From: Coriobacteriia bacterium
GTDB taxonomy: Bacteria > Actinomycetota > Coriobacteriia > WRKU01 > WQUG01
Length of the DNA: 55,442 bases
Direction of reading: 5' to 3'
Assembly (NCBI GenBank): GCA_009778715.1
Contig: WRFR01000008.1
Location: 1 to 55,442 of the forward strand
The notes below the pieces were generated by a model. That model was not told the DNA's origin and made no database searches. It saw nothing but the letters and a program-made list of their open reading frames with translations. Positions within the stretch are counted from its first letter, which is position 1. Each line of letters begins with the position of its first letter. This document shows, piece by piece, positions 1 through 8,700 of this stretch. The position numbers were made by a program, and so were the translations under genes.

Positions 1-1
1 C

Positions 2-136
2 AGTACCCTTACCAGAACTGATACGACTGCGGTTAAGGGCAAGACCTATTACTACTCAGTCAGGGCCTATAAGACTTCTACGGCAAATATCAGCGCGATG
101 AATACGACAGGTTGGAAGATCACGGTCAAGAAGTAA
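2..136 (+). CDS. C-terminus of a fibronectin type III-like surface protein (partial)
   Basis: The window opens inside a reading frame that runs to a TAA stop. The 44 visible residues include the stretch GKTYYYSVRAYK, which is the typical F-G strand pattern of a fibronectin type III domain, and the chain ends in a short basic tail (ITVKK). Such domains usually occur in secreted or wall-bound proteins that bind carbohydrate or host proteins; that role is inferred. The start and any signal peptide lie outside the window. A strong hairpin follows the stop, so this gene probably ends its transcription unit. Confidence 0.6.
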   Translation, partial: STLTRTDTTAVKGKTYYYSVRAYKTSTANISAMNTTGWKITVKK

Positions 137-156
137 AGTAAGTACCAAGTGACAGT

Positions 157-213
157 GCGCGCCACAGGCGGCAAGGGGGAATCGTTTCCTTGCCGCCATG
201 GCGCGCCTTTGTT
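157..213 (+). terminator. Long hairpin terminator after the fibronectin-type gene
   Basis: Two stacked perfect stems are visible: GCGCGCCA (157-164) with TGGCGCGC (199-206), and GGCGGCAAGG (167-176) with CCTTGCCGCC (188-197), followed by CTTTGTT. The placement between a stop codon and the next gene's ribosome binding site supports an intrinsic terminator. Confidence 0.7.
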
Positions 214-233
214 AAAGAAGGAGCAAGACAACA

Positions 234-1271
234 GTGAAAGTATTTGGCTCTGACAACTATTCCGGAGTGCACCCGGCTGTGCTGGAGCGCCTGGCTAAGG
301 TCAACAGCGAGCATGCGGTCGCCTATGGCGATGACCCGGTCACAGCAGAAGCAATCGAAGTGTTGCGCCGCCATGTAGGTCCTGACTGCGATATCCGTTT
401 TTGTTTTAATGGTACGGGCGCGAACATTGTGGGCCTGTCTGCGCTGCTGGCGCCCTGGGATGGCGTGGTCTGTGCGAACAATGCGCATATTAATACCGAT
501 GAGTGCGGTGCGGCCGAGCATATGGCCAGCATCAAGCTCTATACGGTTCCTGCGGAGGTTGATGGCAAACTCACGCCAGAGCTGATCGCGCCGATACTCG
601 ACGCCTACCAGGGTTTTGAGCACGCGCGCCAGCCCAAGGTCGTCAGCATCAGCAACGTGACTGAGTATGGCACAGTCTATACACCCGGCGAGCTGCGCGC
701 GCTATGCGATTACGCGCACAGTCGGGGGCTGCTGGTGCACTGTGATGGCGCGCGCCTGGCAAACGCGGCGCTATCCAGCGGCGTGCCGATCGCGGCGATC
801 ACCAGCGAGGTTGGCCTCGACGCTTTGACCTTTGGCGGCACGAAGAACGCGCTAATGGGCGGCGAGGCGGTCGTGGTCTTTAACACGCGTCACCACAGCG
901 GGCTCTGGCAGCTGCGCAAGATGAACGCACAGCTGGCGAGCAAGATGCGTTTCGTGGCGGCTCAGTTCACCGCGCTCTATGAGGGCGACCTCTGGCGCGA
1001 GTGCGCAGGCAATGCCAATGCCAGGGCCAAGCAGTTCGTGGCTGGCCTCAAGGGCCTGGGCGTCACGCCGATCTACTCACCGGACGCCAATGAGATCTTC
1101 GCGATCTTGCCCGATCCCATTCGTGAGCCATTGATGGAACGCTTTCATTTCTATGAGTGGGAGTCAGTCCCCGGCGCTGTGCGTTGGGTTTGCTCCTGGG
1201 ACACGACCGCAGAGGAAGTCGATGGTTTCCTGGCTGCTCTGAAAGACGCACTTGATGCTTTGCCTGACTAG
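234..1271 (+). CDS. ltaE: Low-specificity L-threonine aldolase
   Basis: This 345-residue protein is a fold-type I pyridoxal phosphate enzyme that cleaves L-threonine or allo-threonine to glycine and acetaldehyde in the cytoplasm. The PLP lysine is K204 in GGTKNALMGG, and DGAR (171-174) holds the aspartate that contacts the cofactor ring. The N-terminal FGSDNYSGVHP and the GTGAN turn near residue 60 also fit the family, and the length is normal. The GTG start at 234 follows AAGGAG at a good distance. It stands alone after a terminator and 30 bp before a DUF554 gene; the two may be co-transcribed. The alternative, another beta-eliminating aldolase of the same family, cannot be excluded. Confidence 0.9.
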   Translation: MKVFGSDNYSGVHPAVLERLAKVNSEHAVAYGDDPVTAEAIEVLRRHVGPDCDIRFCFNGTGANIVGLSALLAPWDGVVCANNAHINTDECGAAEHMASIKLYTVPAEVDGKLTPELIAPILDAYQGFEHARQPKVVSISNVTEYGTVYTPGELRALCDYAHSRGLLVHCDGARLANAALSSGVPIAAITSEVGLDALTFGGTKNALMGGEAVVVFNTRHHSGLWQLRKMNAQLASKMRFVAAQFTALYEGDLWRECAGNANARAKQFVAGLKGLGVTPIYSPDANEIFAILPDPIREPLMERFHFYEWESVPGAVRWVCSWDTTAEEVDGFLAALKDALDALPD

Positions 1272-1301
1272 TACCCAGCAGCGCAGAAAGCCAGAAGCCT
1301 G

Positions 1302-2126
1302 ATGTTTCCGGGCCTGGGTACGCTCGTCAATACCGTTGCGGTAGCCATTACCGGAACCGTGGGTAGCTTTGTGCATGGCGCCATCCCCGAGCGCTTTCAC
1401 CGCAGCGCAGTGACGGCGTTGGGGCTTGCGGTCATCTTCCTCGGCGCCTCGCAGACTCTGGGCGGCTTGGGTAAGCTGTCTGCCGCAAAGGGGGCGATCG
1501 GTACGGTCAGCCTGCTGATTTTCGCGGGCTCAATGATCGTTGGCACGTTGATCGGCGAGGGTTTGCGCCTTGAAGACCACCTGGCCGGTCTGGGTCATCG
1601 AATCAACAAGCTGTTGCAGAAAAAGCAGGGATGGGCTAAGGCGATGTCGAAGTCGGCTACAGAGCTCGCTGCGATGGATGGCGCGGAGGCAACGGTCGTA
1701 GCCACAGCCAACACCGAAGCAGAAAGTGACGGCAAATTCGTCGAGGCTTTCATGACCGCTTCACTCATCTACTGCGTGGGGGCTATGACCGTGCTTGGCA
1801 GCATCCAGGATGGCCTGGGCAACCCCCAGACGCTCTTTGTCAAAGCGCTCCTTGACGGCGTGATCTCGATCTTTCTGGCCAGCTCATTGGGGATCGGAGT
1901 GGCCTTTGCGGCTGTCCCCGTGTTCGTGCTTCAGGGGCTCCTGGCGCTTGTGGCGCACTGGATCGGTCCGCTCATCCCCGCCCTTTCTATTGCCGGGCTT
2001 GAGGCGGTCGGTGGCGTGCTGATCGCAGGCATCGGCATCAACCTGGCATTTAAGAAAAAACTTCCGGTGGGTAACATGCTGCCCTCAGTTTTTCTGGCGA
2101 TGGCTGTTATCTGGATCATGGTGTAG
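1302..2126 (+). CDS. DUF554 family membrane protein
   Basis: The 274-residue product is hydrophobic, with about seven to eight predicted membrane segments. It opens with PGLGTLVNTVAVAITGTVGS and includes GSMIVGTLIGEGLRLED, both features of the DUF554 (YdfK/YqgA-like) family. Family members are inner-membrane proteins whose transport substrate is not established, so I give no function. There is a soluble, alanine- and glutamate-rich stretch near residues 105-145. It lies 30 bp after the threonine aldolase and 4 bp before a small membrane protein, so these genes probably form one transcript. No strong ribosome binding site is visible before the ATG. Confidence 0.85.
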   Translation: MFPGLGTLVNTVAVAITGTVGSFVHGAIPERFHRSAVTALGLAVIFLGASQTLGGLGKLSAAKGAIGTVSLLIFAGSMIVGTLIGEGLRLEDHLAGLGHRINKLLQKKQGWAKAMSKSATELAAMDGAEATVVATANTEAESDGKFVEAFMTASLIYCVGAMTVLGSIQDGLGNPQTLFVKALLDGVISIFLASSLGIGVAFAAVPVFVLQGLLALVAHWIGPLIPALSIAGLEAVGGVLIAGIGINLAFKKKLPVGNMLPSVFLAMAVIWIMV

Positions 2127-2130
2127 TAGG

Positions 2131-2463
2131 ATGAGTTCTATGAGTAATGGCACTAACCCACATACCGACGTCCCAATGCAGGAGCCTTCGCGACAGGAGC
2201 AACAGGATTTCTCGCAACTTTCGCGACAGGGTCGCAAAAGTACCCAGAAGGGACAGGGTCGCAAAAGTACCCAGAAAGACCAGGACAAGAAAGGTTCTTC
2301 GGCGGGCCGCGCATTCAGGAGTTTCGTCCTGACCATTCTGCTCGTTCTGCTTATCTTCATCCTGGGATTCTCTGCTACGTTTTATGCCCGCAGCCGTGGC
2401 TGGATCAAAGGTAAGGCTCCGGCGGACCCCACCGTCATCCGGCGCATGTTCCAGGCCTTGTAG
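2131..2463 (+). CDS. Small single-span membrane protein with a tandem-repeat N-terminus
   Basis: I do not recognise a family. The 110 residues divide into a hydrophilic N-terminal tail rich in Q, S, R and K (1-60), one clear membrane helix at about 64-86, and a short basic C-terminus. The tail contains two copies of a nine-residue unit, QGRKSTQKG then QGRKSTQKD, encoded by a 27-bp tandem DNA repeat. An N-in topology is expected from the charge pattern. The ATG at 2131 sits right on the TAGTAGG sequence, so translation may really begin at the second ATG (2140), which has normal spacing. The gene lies 15 bp before glnA and may be co-transcribed with it. Confidence 0.6.
   Translation: MSSMSNGTNPHTDVPMQEPSRQEQQDFSQLSRQGRKSTQKGQGRKSTQKDQDKKGSSAGRAFRSFVLTILLVLLIFILGFSATFYARSRGWIKGKAPADPTVIRRMFQAL
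2225..2278 (+). repeat. 27-bp in-frame tandem duplication
   Basis: Two head-to-tail copies of a 27-bp unit beginning GACAGGGTCGCAAAAGTACC (2225-2251 and 2252-2278) are nearly identical. As 27 is nine codons, the duplication keeps the frame and lengthens the hydrophilic tail of the small membrane protein. Confidence 0.85.
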
Positions 2464-2478
2464 AGAGGAAGACCCACT

Positions 2479-3816
2479 ATGCCGTTCGATGAGAAAGCGA
2501 AACAGGTCGCGATCGAGACCATCAAGTCCGCCAACGTCGGGTTCGTTCACCTGCTCTTCACCGATGTCCTTGGCTACTTGAAAACGATCTCGGTGACAAG
2601 CAGTGAGATCGAACATGCTTTCGACGAGGGTATGGGTTTTGACGGCTCTTCAGTCCAGGGTTTCACCCGTCTTGAAGAGTCGGACATGATCGCTTTTCCT
2701 GATCCTTCGACACTTAAGATCCGCCAGTCGCCTTGCGACGGGACTAATGTGGCCAGCATGTTCTGCAACATCGAGACGCCGGATGGCACACCCTTCGAAG
2801 GTGACCCACGCGAGGTACTCAAGCGCGTGCTGAAGAAGGCCGCAGACATGGGCTATACCGCCTATATGGGTCCGGAATGCGAATACTTCTACCTGGAGGA
2901 TGCGGGCAGCAATCCGACAGGCCTTGATACGCTCGGCTACTTCGATCAGAGTATGATCGATCTGGGAAGCCAGCTTCGCAGCGACACAGTTTCGCGTCTG
3001 CAGGACTATGGTATCGAGGTCGAATACTCGCACCATGAGGCTGCGCCCAGCCAGCATGAGATCGACCTGCGCTACAAAGAGGCGCTGAAGATGGCCGACC
3101 AGGTCATCGCATACCGCGCTATCGTCAAGGAGACTGCGGTGCTCGGCGGCGTACATGCGACCTTCATGCCCAAGCCGCTCAACGGGGTCAATGGCAGTGG
3201 CATGCATGTTCATCAGTCGCTCTTCACAAAAGAGGGCAACGCGTTTTATGATCCTCATGCCAAGTTCCAGTTATCTGGCGTTGCCTTGGGTTACGTCGCT
3301 GGCCTGCTCAAACATGCTCCAGCATTCTCGCTCGTAACCAATCAGTGGGTCAACAGTTATAAGCGCCTGGTTGCCGGTTATGAAGCGCCGGTCTATCTGA
3401 TCTGGGCGCACCTGAATCGTTCGGCGCTGGTACGCGTGCCGCTCTACAAGCCGGGCAAGGAGGCTGCGACGCGCATCGAGTTGCGCAGCCCTGACCCTTC
3501 CTGCAACCCCTATCTGGCATTTGCCGCGATGATCGCTGCTGGTCTTGATGGCATCGAGCGCGGTCTTGAGCCACCCGAGGATACCGAGTACGATGTGTTT
3601 GAACTTACCGAGGAAGAGATCGAGGCCAAAGGTATCGAGCTCTTGCCCGGCGACCTCAACGAGGCTATCAAGGCGTTTGAGGAGAGCAAGCTGATGCGCG
3701 AGGTAATGGGGGAGCAAGTCTTCAAGTACCTGCTGGCCAACAAGCGCGCTGAGTGGGAAGCATATCGCACCCGTGTTTCGACCTGGGAAGTAGAATCTCT
3801 CGTCGCCAACGTATAG
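2479..3816 (+). CDS. glnA: Type I glutamine synthetase
   Basis: Glutamine synthetase makes glutamine from glutamate, ammonia and ATP in a cytoplasmic dodecamer. The 445-residue length fits the GSI-alpha type. Visible landmarks are the beta-grasp domain with GFDGSSVQGF (53-62), the metal-binding stretch MGPECEYFYL (130-139), the SGMHVHQSLF catalytic strand and the ELRSPDPSCNPYLAFAAM segment. The GSI-beta adenylylation tyrosine loop is not evident, so control by adenylylation is unlikely; this is inference from subtype. The start follows GAGAGGAAG. An elaborate inverted-repeat structure lies just downstream. Confidence 0.95.
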   Translation: MPFDEKAKQVAIETIKSANVGFVHLLFTDVLGYLKTISVTSSEIEHAFDEGMGFDGSSVQGFTRLEESDMIAFPDPSTLKIRQSPCDGTNVASMFCNIETPDGTPFEGDPREVLKRVLKKAADMGYTAYMGPECEYFYLEDAGSNPTGLDTLGYFDQSMIDLGSQLRSDTVSRLQDYGIEVEYSHHEAAPSQHEIDLRYKEALKMADQVIAYRAIVKETAVLGGVHATFMPKPLNGVNGSGMHVHQSLFTKEGNAFYDPHAKFQLSGVALGYVAGLLKHAPAFSLVTNQWVNSYKRLVAGYEAPVYLIWAHLNRSALVRVPLYKPGKEAATRIELRSPDPSCNPYLAFAAMIAAGLDGIERGLEPPEDTEYDVFELTEEEIEAKGIELLPGDLNEAIKAFEESKLMREVMGEQVFKYLLANKRAEWEAYRTRVSTWEVESLVANV

Positions 3817-3822
3817 AGTTAC

Positions 3823-3940
3823 GGTGCTCTGTCGCACCACCTGGCGTTGTTGGGCTGCGCTCACCATTAAACCCAAGGGCAAAGGCCCGTGGGTTTAATA
3901 CTTCGTTTGCCCGCCTAGCCAGCTGAAGTGACAGAGCACC
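3823..3940. repeat. Nested inverted repeats downstream of glnA
   Basis: An outer 11-bp perfect inverted repeat, GGTGCTCTGTC (3823-3833) and GACAGAGCACC (3930-3940), encloses an inner 10-bp one, ATTAAACCCA (3866-3875) and TGGGTTTAAT (3890-3899), whose loop holds a further GGG/CCC pairing. The inner stem is not followed by a T-run, so it is not a textbook terminator. The overall shape resembles a small non-autonomous palindromic element or a structured RNA. Confidence 0.6.
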
Positions 3941-3967
3941 TCTCCTTACCTGTAATATCTCGATGGT

Positions 3968-3976
3968 TGTTACAAT
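3968..3976 (+). promoter_or_regulatory. Extended -10 promoter that would give a leaderless ppx mRNA
   Basis: TGT-TACAAT (3968-3976) is an extended -10 element. Its last base is 7 nt before the A of the ppx ATG, the usual start-site distance, so transcription would begin at or very near the start codon. No ribosome binding site is present. Leaderless messages are common in Actinomycetota. Confidence 0.45.
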
Positions 3977-3982
3977 AAGACT

Positions 3983-4900
3983 ATGAAATGTGCTGCTATC
4001 GACATAGGGACGGTGACGACCCGGCTGCTGATCGCTGAGGTCACAGACGGTCGTGTCACCGAGTTACTCCGCCGAATCGAGATCACGCACTTGGGCGCTG
4101 ACTTGGGTATGACGGGGCAACTGGATGCAGGCGGTATCGAGCGCGTCGCGGCGGCTTGCGCGCAATTCAGATCCCTGGTCGATGAACAGCATGTCGAGGC
4201 CTGTCGTTGTGTGGCGACCTCTGCGGCGCGTGACGCGGACAACACCGACGAGCTGGCCGAGAAGCTGGCACGACCCAACTTGCAACTCGAGGTCATCAGT
4301 GGCGAGGAGGAAGCGCAACTCTCGTTTGCCGGGGCGACCTACGGGCGCTGCGGCAAGGGCCTGCTGGTGGTCGATCCCGGTGGTGGTTCGACGGAGTTCG
4401 TCCTGGGTGATTTGCCGGGACAGGTGCAATTTTCCCGCTCGCTTCAGATTGGCTCGCAGCGCATGACCGATGCGATGCTTGGCAGCGACCCACCCACGCG
4501 GGTCGAGTTGGCCTATTGTAGCGCTGTCGTCCGCGACCTGCTCACATCCGCTCTTAGTGAGCTGCACGGCCAGGTGCGCGAGATGATTGCGGTAGCCGGC
4601 ACGGCGACCACGATGGTGACGGTGCGTGACGGTATCGACCCCTATGACGCGACGCGTGTTCAGGGCGCATGTGTGACGAGAAGCGACCTGCAGGCTTTAA
4701 TGAGACGCTTTCGCCTGATCCCGACATCAGAACGTGAAGCGATCAGGGGCTTGGAGCCTCAGCGTGCGAGCGTGATAGTTGCCGGGACGCTCATTTTACA
4801 GGAGATACTCGACTACCTGGGCCTGGAACAGTTCTGCGTGAGCGACACGGACCTGCTCTATGGGATACTATTGAAGCTGCCCGTTCAGGCGGGGGTGTAG
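3983..4900 (+). CDS. Ppx/GppA family phosphatase
   Basis: The 305-residue protein belongs to the ASKHA-fold exopolyphosphatase / guanosine pentaphosphate phosphatase family. It shows the N-terminal phosphate loop IDIGTVTTRLLIAEV, the ATSAARDADN segment, the GEEEAQLSFAGA motif, and the second nucleotide loop VVDPGGGSTEF. It has only the two catalytic lobes and lacks the C-terminal HD-like extension of long Ppx forms, which is normal in actinobacteria. It would release phosphate from polyphosphate or (p)ppGpp; which substrate cannot be told from sequence. There is no ribosome binding site, and the message may be leaderless. The final codons and TAG stop overlap the first ten bases of the downstream tRNA. 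Confidence 0.88.
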   Translation: MKCAAIDIGTVTTRLLIAEVTDGRVTELLRRIEITHLGADLGMTGQLDAGGIERVAAACAQFRSLVDEQHVEACRCVATSAARDADNTDELAEKLARPNLQLEVISGEEEAQLSFAGATYGRCGKGLLVVDPGGGSTEFVLGDLPGQVQFSRSLQIGSQRMTDAMLGSDPPTRVELAYCSAVVRDLLTSALSELHGQVREMIAVAGTATTMVTVRDGIDPYDATRVQGACVTRSDLQALMRRFRLIPTSEREAIRGLEPQRASVIVAGTLILQEILDYLGLEQFCVSDTDLLYGILLKLPVQAGV

Positions 4901-4966
4901 CCCAACGGCAGAGGCAGCGGACTTAAAATCCGCACAGTGTGGGTTCGAATCCCACCACCCCTACCA
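4891..4966 (+). tRNA. tRNA-Leu(UAA) with a short variable arm
   Basis: A full cloverleaf folds: acceptor 4891-4897 with 4956-4962, D stem GCC/GGC (4900-4902, 4913-4915), anticodon stem GCGGA/TCCGC around the loop CTTAAAA with anticodon TAA at 4924-4926, a 5-nt variable region (4934-4938), T stem GTGGG/CCCAC, discriminator A4963, and an encoded CCA. The anticodon reads the leucine codon UUA. Bacterial leucine tRNAs normally carry a long variable arm (class II); this one has the class I form and a G-U first acceptor pair. Its 5' end overlaps the ppx coding end by 10 bases, so it is either processed from the ppx transcript or expressed from a promoter within ppx. Confidence 0.85.
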
Positions 4967-5060
4967 CAGACTTGCCTAAACGTCGTCTGGCATTGTTCCC
5001 GTAAAACTCGCGTACTAAACGCCACGTTTTGCGGCGCCGCGCCAGACACCGTTTATACTG

Positions 5061-5105
5061 CGTCTGATCGACGAGCCCAAACTTCGTCTGACCGACGAGC
5101 CTAAA
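5061..5105 (+). repeat. Pair of 21-bp direct repeats in the upstream region of the ICMT-like gene
   Basis: CGTCTGATCGACGAGCCCAA at 5061 and CGTCTGACCGACGAGCCTAA at 5085 match at all but two positions over 21 bp and start 24 bp apart. They end 11 bp before the start of the next gene, where they could bind a regulator or fold in the leader; neither is shown. Confidence 0.6.
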
Positions 5106-5116
5106 GGTAAGCAGGT

Positions 5117-5701
5117 TTGAAAGCAATGTTGATCATTTATATTCTTGCCTATGTCGTGTTTGCTGGATTCTTTGTGGTCGAGCGCTTTGTACGGCGTGGA
5201 AAAGATACTAAAAATATGGACCGGACTGAGCATGACAGAGGCAGCACAACGTTTATCTCAGCAGTGATGGGAGCAGCGATTATTCTGGTGCCTTGCTCAC
5301 CGTTGTTGAATTGGCTGGGTATTGGTTCGTTTCATCTTATGTGGCTGAGTATCGTGGGGCTGCTCCTTGGGGTTGCGGGCCTTATCATCCGGTATAGTGC
5401 GTTTACCACGTTGGGGCGTTTTTTCTCCCGCACCTTGCGCGAGGCTGAAGATCACACCTTGATCACCAGTGGGATCTACCACTTCATCCGCCACCCCGGA
5501 TATCTTTCTGATCTTTTGATCTTTATTGGCCTGGCATTGGCAATGAGTAATTTGATCACGCTGATCGTTATTGTTGTGACATTCGTGGCGGCCTATACGT
5601 ATCGCATCCGGGTAGAAGAAAGAATGCTCATTGAGATTTTCGGAGAGCGCTACCGGGAATATCAGAAACACTCAAAACGTTTGATCCCGTTTATTTTCTG
5701 A
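5117..5701 (+). CDS. Isoprenylcysteine carboxyl methyltransferase (ICMT)-like membrane protein
   Basis: The 194-residue protein has about five membrane segments and ends in the conserved ICMT/PEMT-like cytoplasmic region: GIYHFIRHPGYLSDLL (SAM-binding RHPxY motif), then RIRVEERMLIEIFGERYREY with the ExxL and YxxY pattern close to the C-terminus. Bacterial members are integral-membrane methyltransferases of mostly unknown substrate; many act on small alkylated compounds or lipids. The annotated start is TTG (5117); an ATG three codons on (5126) is equally possible, with GGTAAG or CAGG as weak ribosome binding sites. It is transcribed towards the convergent ABC transporter and separated from it by a bidirectional terminator. 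Confidence 0.8.
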   Translation: MKAMLIIYILAYVVFAGFFVVERFVRRGKDTKNMDRTEHDRGSTTFISAVMGAAIILVPCSPLLNWLGIGSFHLMWLSIVGLLLGVAGLIIRYSAFTTLGRFFSRTLREAEDHTLITSGIYHFIRHPGYLSDLLIFIGLALAMSNLITLIVIVVTFVAAYTYRIRVEERMLIEIFGERYREYQKHSKRLIPFIF

Positions 5702-5752
5702 TTCACGGATACAGAAGAACTCCTCGTGAGTCCCTCTGTGATGCCGGGTTCT

Positions 5753-5786
5753 CTTGTGGTAAGGGGATTGCTCCCCTTACCACAAG
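5753..5786. terminator. Bidirectional terminator between convergent genes
   Basis: A perfect 14-bp stem, CTTGTGGTAAGGGG (5753-5766) and CCCCTTACCACAAG (5773-5786), with a 6-nt loop lies between the convergent ICMT-like and ABC transporter genes. There is no long T-run on either side, so efficiency is uncertain. Confidence 0.7.
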
Positions 5787-5790
5787 GCCC

Positions 5791-8700
5791 TTACTCGCTC
5801 CTGAGCGCCTCAACTGGGTCGCGCCGCGATGCCGCAGCGGCTGGTATCAGGCCCGCCACAAACGAGAGCAGGCAACTGATCCCGACCAGAATGGCTGCGG
5901 GCGCCAGCTGCAGGTGAGCGATGTTTTCCACGTTGAGCAAGTGGTTCACGATGATGTTGGCCGGTATGCAGATCAGTGCGGTAATGCCGACACCCAATAG
6001 CCCGGCGGCAAGGCCGGTAATCAGGGCTTCGGCGTTAAACACATTGCTGATGTTGCGCTTGCTCGCGCCGATCGAACGCAAAATGCCGATCTCCTTTTTG
6101 CGTTCCAGTACCGAGATATAGGTGACGATCCCGATCATGATGCTTGAGACGATCAGCGAGATAGACACAAAGGTGATCAGCACGTAACTGATCATGTTGA
6201 TGATGCTTGTTACCGAACTCATGAGCGCGCCCACCAGGTCGGTATAGACGACGACCTTCTTAGGTTGGCCGCTCTGCTTCATGCGGGTGTTGTAGTTATC
6301 AAGGATGTTGAGGACCTGCTGTTTGCTCGCAAAGTCCTTGGGGTAGATCGAGATGCTTGAGGGGTGGGCAATATCGGCATAACCAAGGGTCTGCAGGTTG
6401 TTGTCGTAACTTTTCTGCTGGGTGCCCATCATCGAGAGGATCAGCTGCGCCAGCTGGTCCTGGGTCATCTTAAAGTTAAAGAGCCCCGCGAGGCTGCTGG
6501 GGTTAAAGCTTCCCAGCCCACTGCTGAGCATCCCGGTCAGTTGGCTCTTTGAACTCGCCATCGCCGACGAGAGCTGCTTTTGCAGCACCGCCATGAACTG
6601 CGTCATGAAGCCTTTGAGCATCTGTTGGAGGTAGGCGCCCAGCGACGCCGATATCTTTTTCATGAGCGGATTCAGGTTCACATCGGCGGCGAACTGCTTC
6701 TGCACCTTGGCCATCACGGCAGGCTCAGACAGCCAGGAGCTGAAGTCAGAGGCGACGCCGCCCACCAGGCCGTTGATCGAGAGGCCAGAGCTTGCCAGGT
6801 AATCCTGCACCAGCTTCATTACCAGGTTGTTTAAAGCGTCAGTGTTGATTAGCGGCGCCAATTGCGCGGTGATCTCTGCCGAGACCGTGGGCTGGCTTAT
6901 CCAGGCAGGAAAGCCCGCGATCATGTCCTGGGGATTGGTGATGCCGTGGGCGCCGCAGTAATTGAGATACTCGGTGAGCACGTTGGTCGCCAGGGTGTTC
7001 AGCCCGGCGGTATCGACGATCTTGGGCAGGGCAGCCGTGATGGTGGCCTGTGCCGCAGGGCTTTGCAGGTAGGCCGTGAATCCGTCCAGGATCTGTTGCG
7101 CCTGCTGCTCGCCAGCGGGTAGGCGGGCGTTTAAGTAATCGGTGAGCACCGCCGTGGCAAACTTCGAGAGGCCGTCCAGCGGCAAGTCGCTCGGCTTGAG
7201 CGTGCCGAGCATCTTCGACAAGTCCATGGCGGGCAGCGCGGGCATATTCTTCATCAGGGTGTCAGCGTTTAACGTGCTGGGCAGTTTGATGTTGCCCATG
7301 CTGCCCAGGTTAAGCCCGCTTAAGCCAGAGCCGAGCGCGCTGCTCAGCCCTTTGGTGTTGACCGCAAACATCTTGCTCATATCAAATCCGGACATACCGC
7401 CCTCTTTGTTAGCTTCAGCGAAGGTCTTGCCGGTGAAGACGTCGATGCCGGGTTTTGCCAGCTGCGCCTTCACGATCGCGCTTTGCGCAGAGCGCCCCAT
7501 CAGGTAATCGATCAGCTTGGGCGAGTAGCAGACCCCCGGACGCAGCGCCGTCAGGTTGCTGCCCGGTTTGGGCTTGATGATGCCGCAGATATGCAGGCTC
7601 TCGGCCTTCGCGATGAGCCCCTTCATATAGGCCTGGTCGCTTTGCCGGTCGACATAGACATGGTAGGTGCTGTCCCAGGTGTAGTAATCGCTCGGCTCGA
7701 CCAGGCGCAGGTCGACCCCCATGATCTGGTCATAGCTGAAGTCCTGGTTGCCGGCAGGGACCGTGATCGATTTCTGGTTCGAGAAATCGGTGAGCATCTT
7801 CTGCAGCTGCGCGGGGTCGCGCAGACCGAGGACATAAGCGATATAGTCACTGGTCTTGCCCTCTGGTGACAGTACCAGCACGCACTGATCCCAGGAGGTG
7901 GGCCACGAACCGGCCACGACGTCATACTGGTCTTTAACAAGCGAGGTATCGCGCGGCAGGGGGTTGAAAGCGCTCATGCTCATCCCCATGCTCATAGCGG
8001 AGCTGGCCCGGCTTGTGCCGCCGCCGCTGCCGCTGCCGACGCTACCGATCGCCGAGCTACTGCCACTCATCATGCTCGAAATCATGTCCGGATTAGCCTG
8101 CCAGACCTGCTTAGAAGTGTCGGCCAGGTATATCTGGGGCGTGATGTCATAGGTGTATTCGATCGAGCTCACGTACGGGTTGATATGGCTTTGTGAGTTG
8201 TCATCCAAAAACGTCTTGAGCGACGCCAGGTCGTTGGTATTGATGGTCTTAAATACGTTGGAAAGGATGCTGTTCTCTTGTACCGTATCCGCCTGAGCGC
8301 TGGCGGTGGTCGATCCATTCGAGGTCTTATTCGAACTCGAGCCGCCCCCCAGGCCAGAGCTGGTCAGAAGCGAGGTCAGGTCGATGCCGCTCTTATTGAT
8401 GGACAGGGGGTACTGGGACAGTGTCTCCTTCTCCACGTTGTTGATGTAGCCGTTGACGCCGGTGGCAAGCGCGAGTATCGCCGCGATGCCGATGATGCCG
8501 ATCGACCCCGCGAAAGCGGTCATGATCGTACGGCCTTTTTTGGTCATGAGGTTGGAGAACGAGAGCGCGATTGACGTGAGAAAGCTCATCGAGCTGTGCT
8601 TGGGGGGTTTAGCCGTGCTGGCTGCCTCGGCTGTGGCCCTGGTTCCTGCGGTGGCCCCTGTGGCCTCCGTTGTCGCTTCAGCGGCGGCCTCTGTGACGGC

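Noticed and set aside
4891..4966. tRNA as an attachment site for an integrated element
   Set aside because: I could not find a second copy of the tRNA 3' end in the window, nor an integrase.
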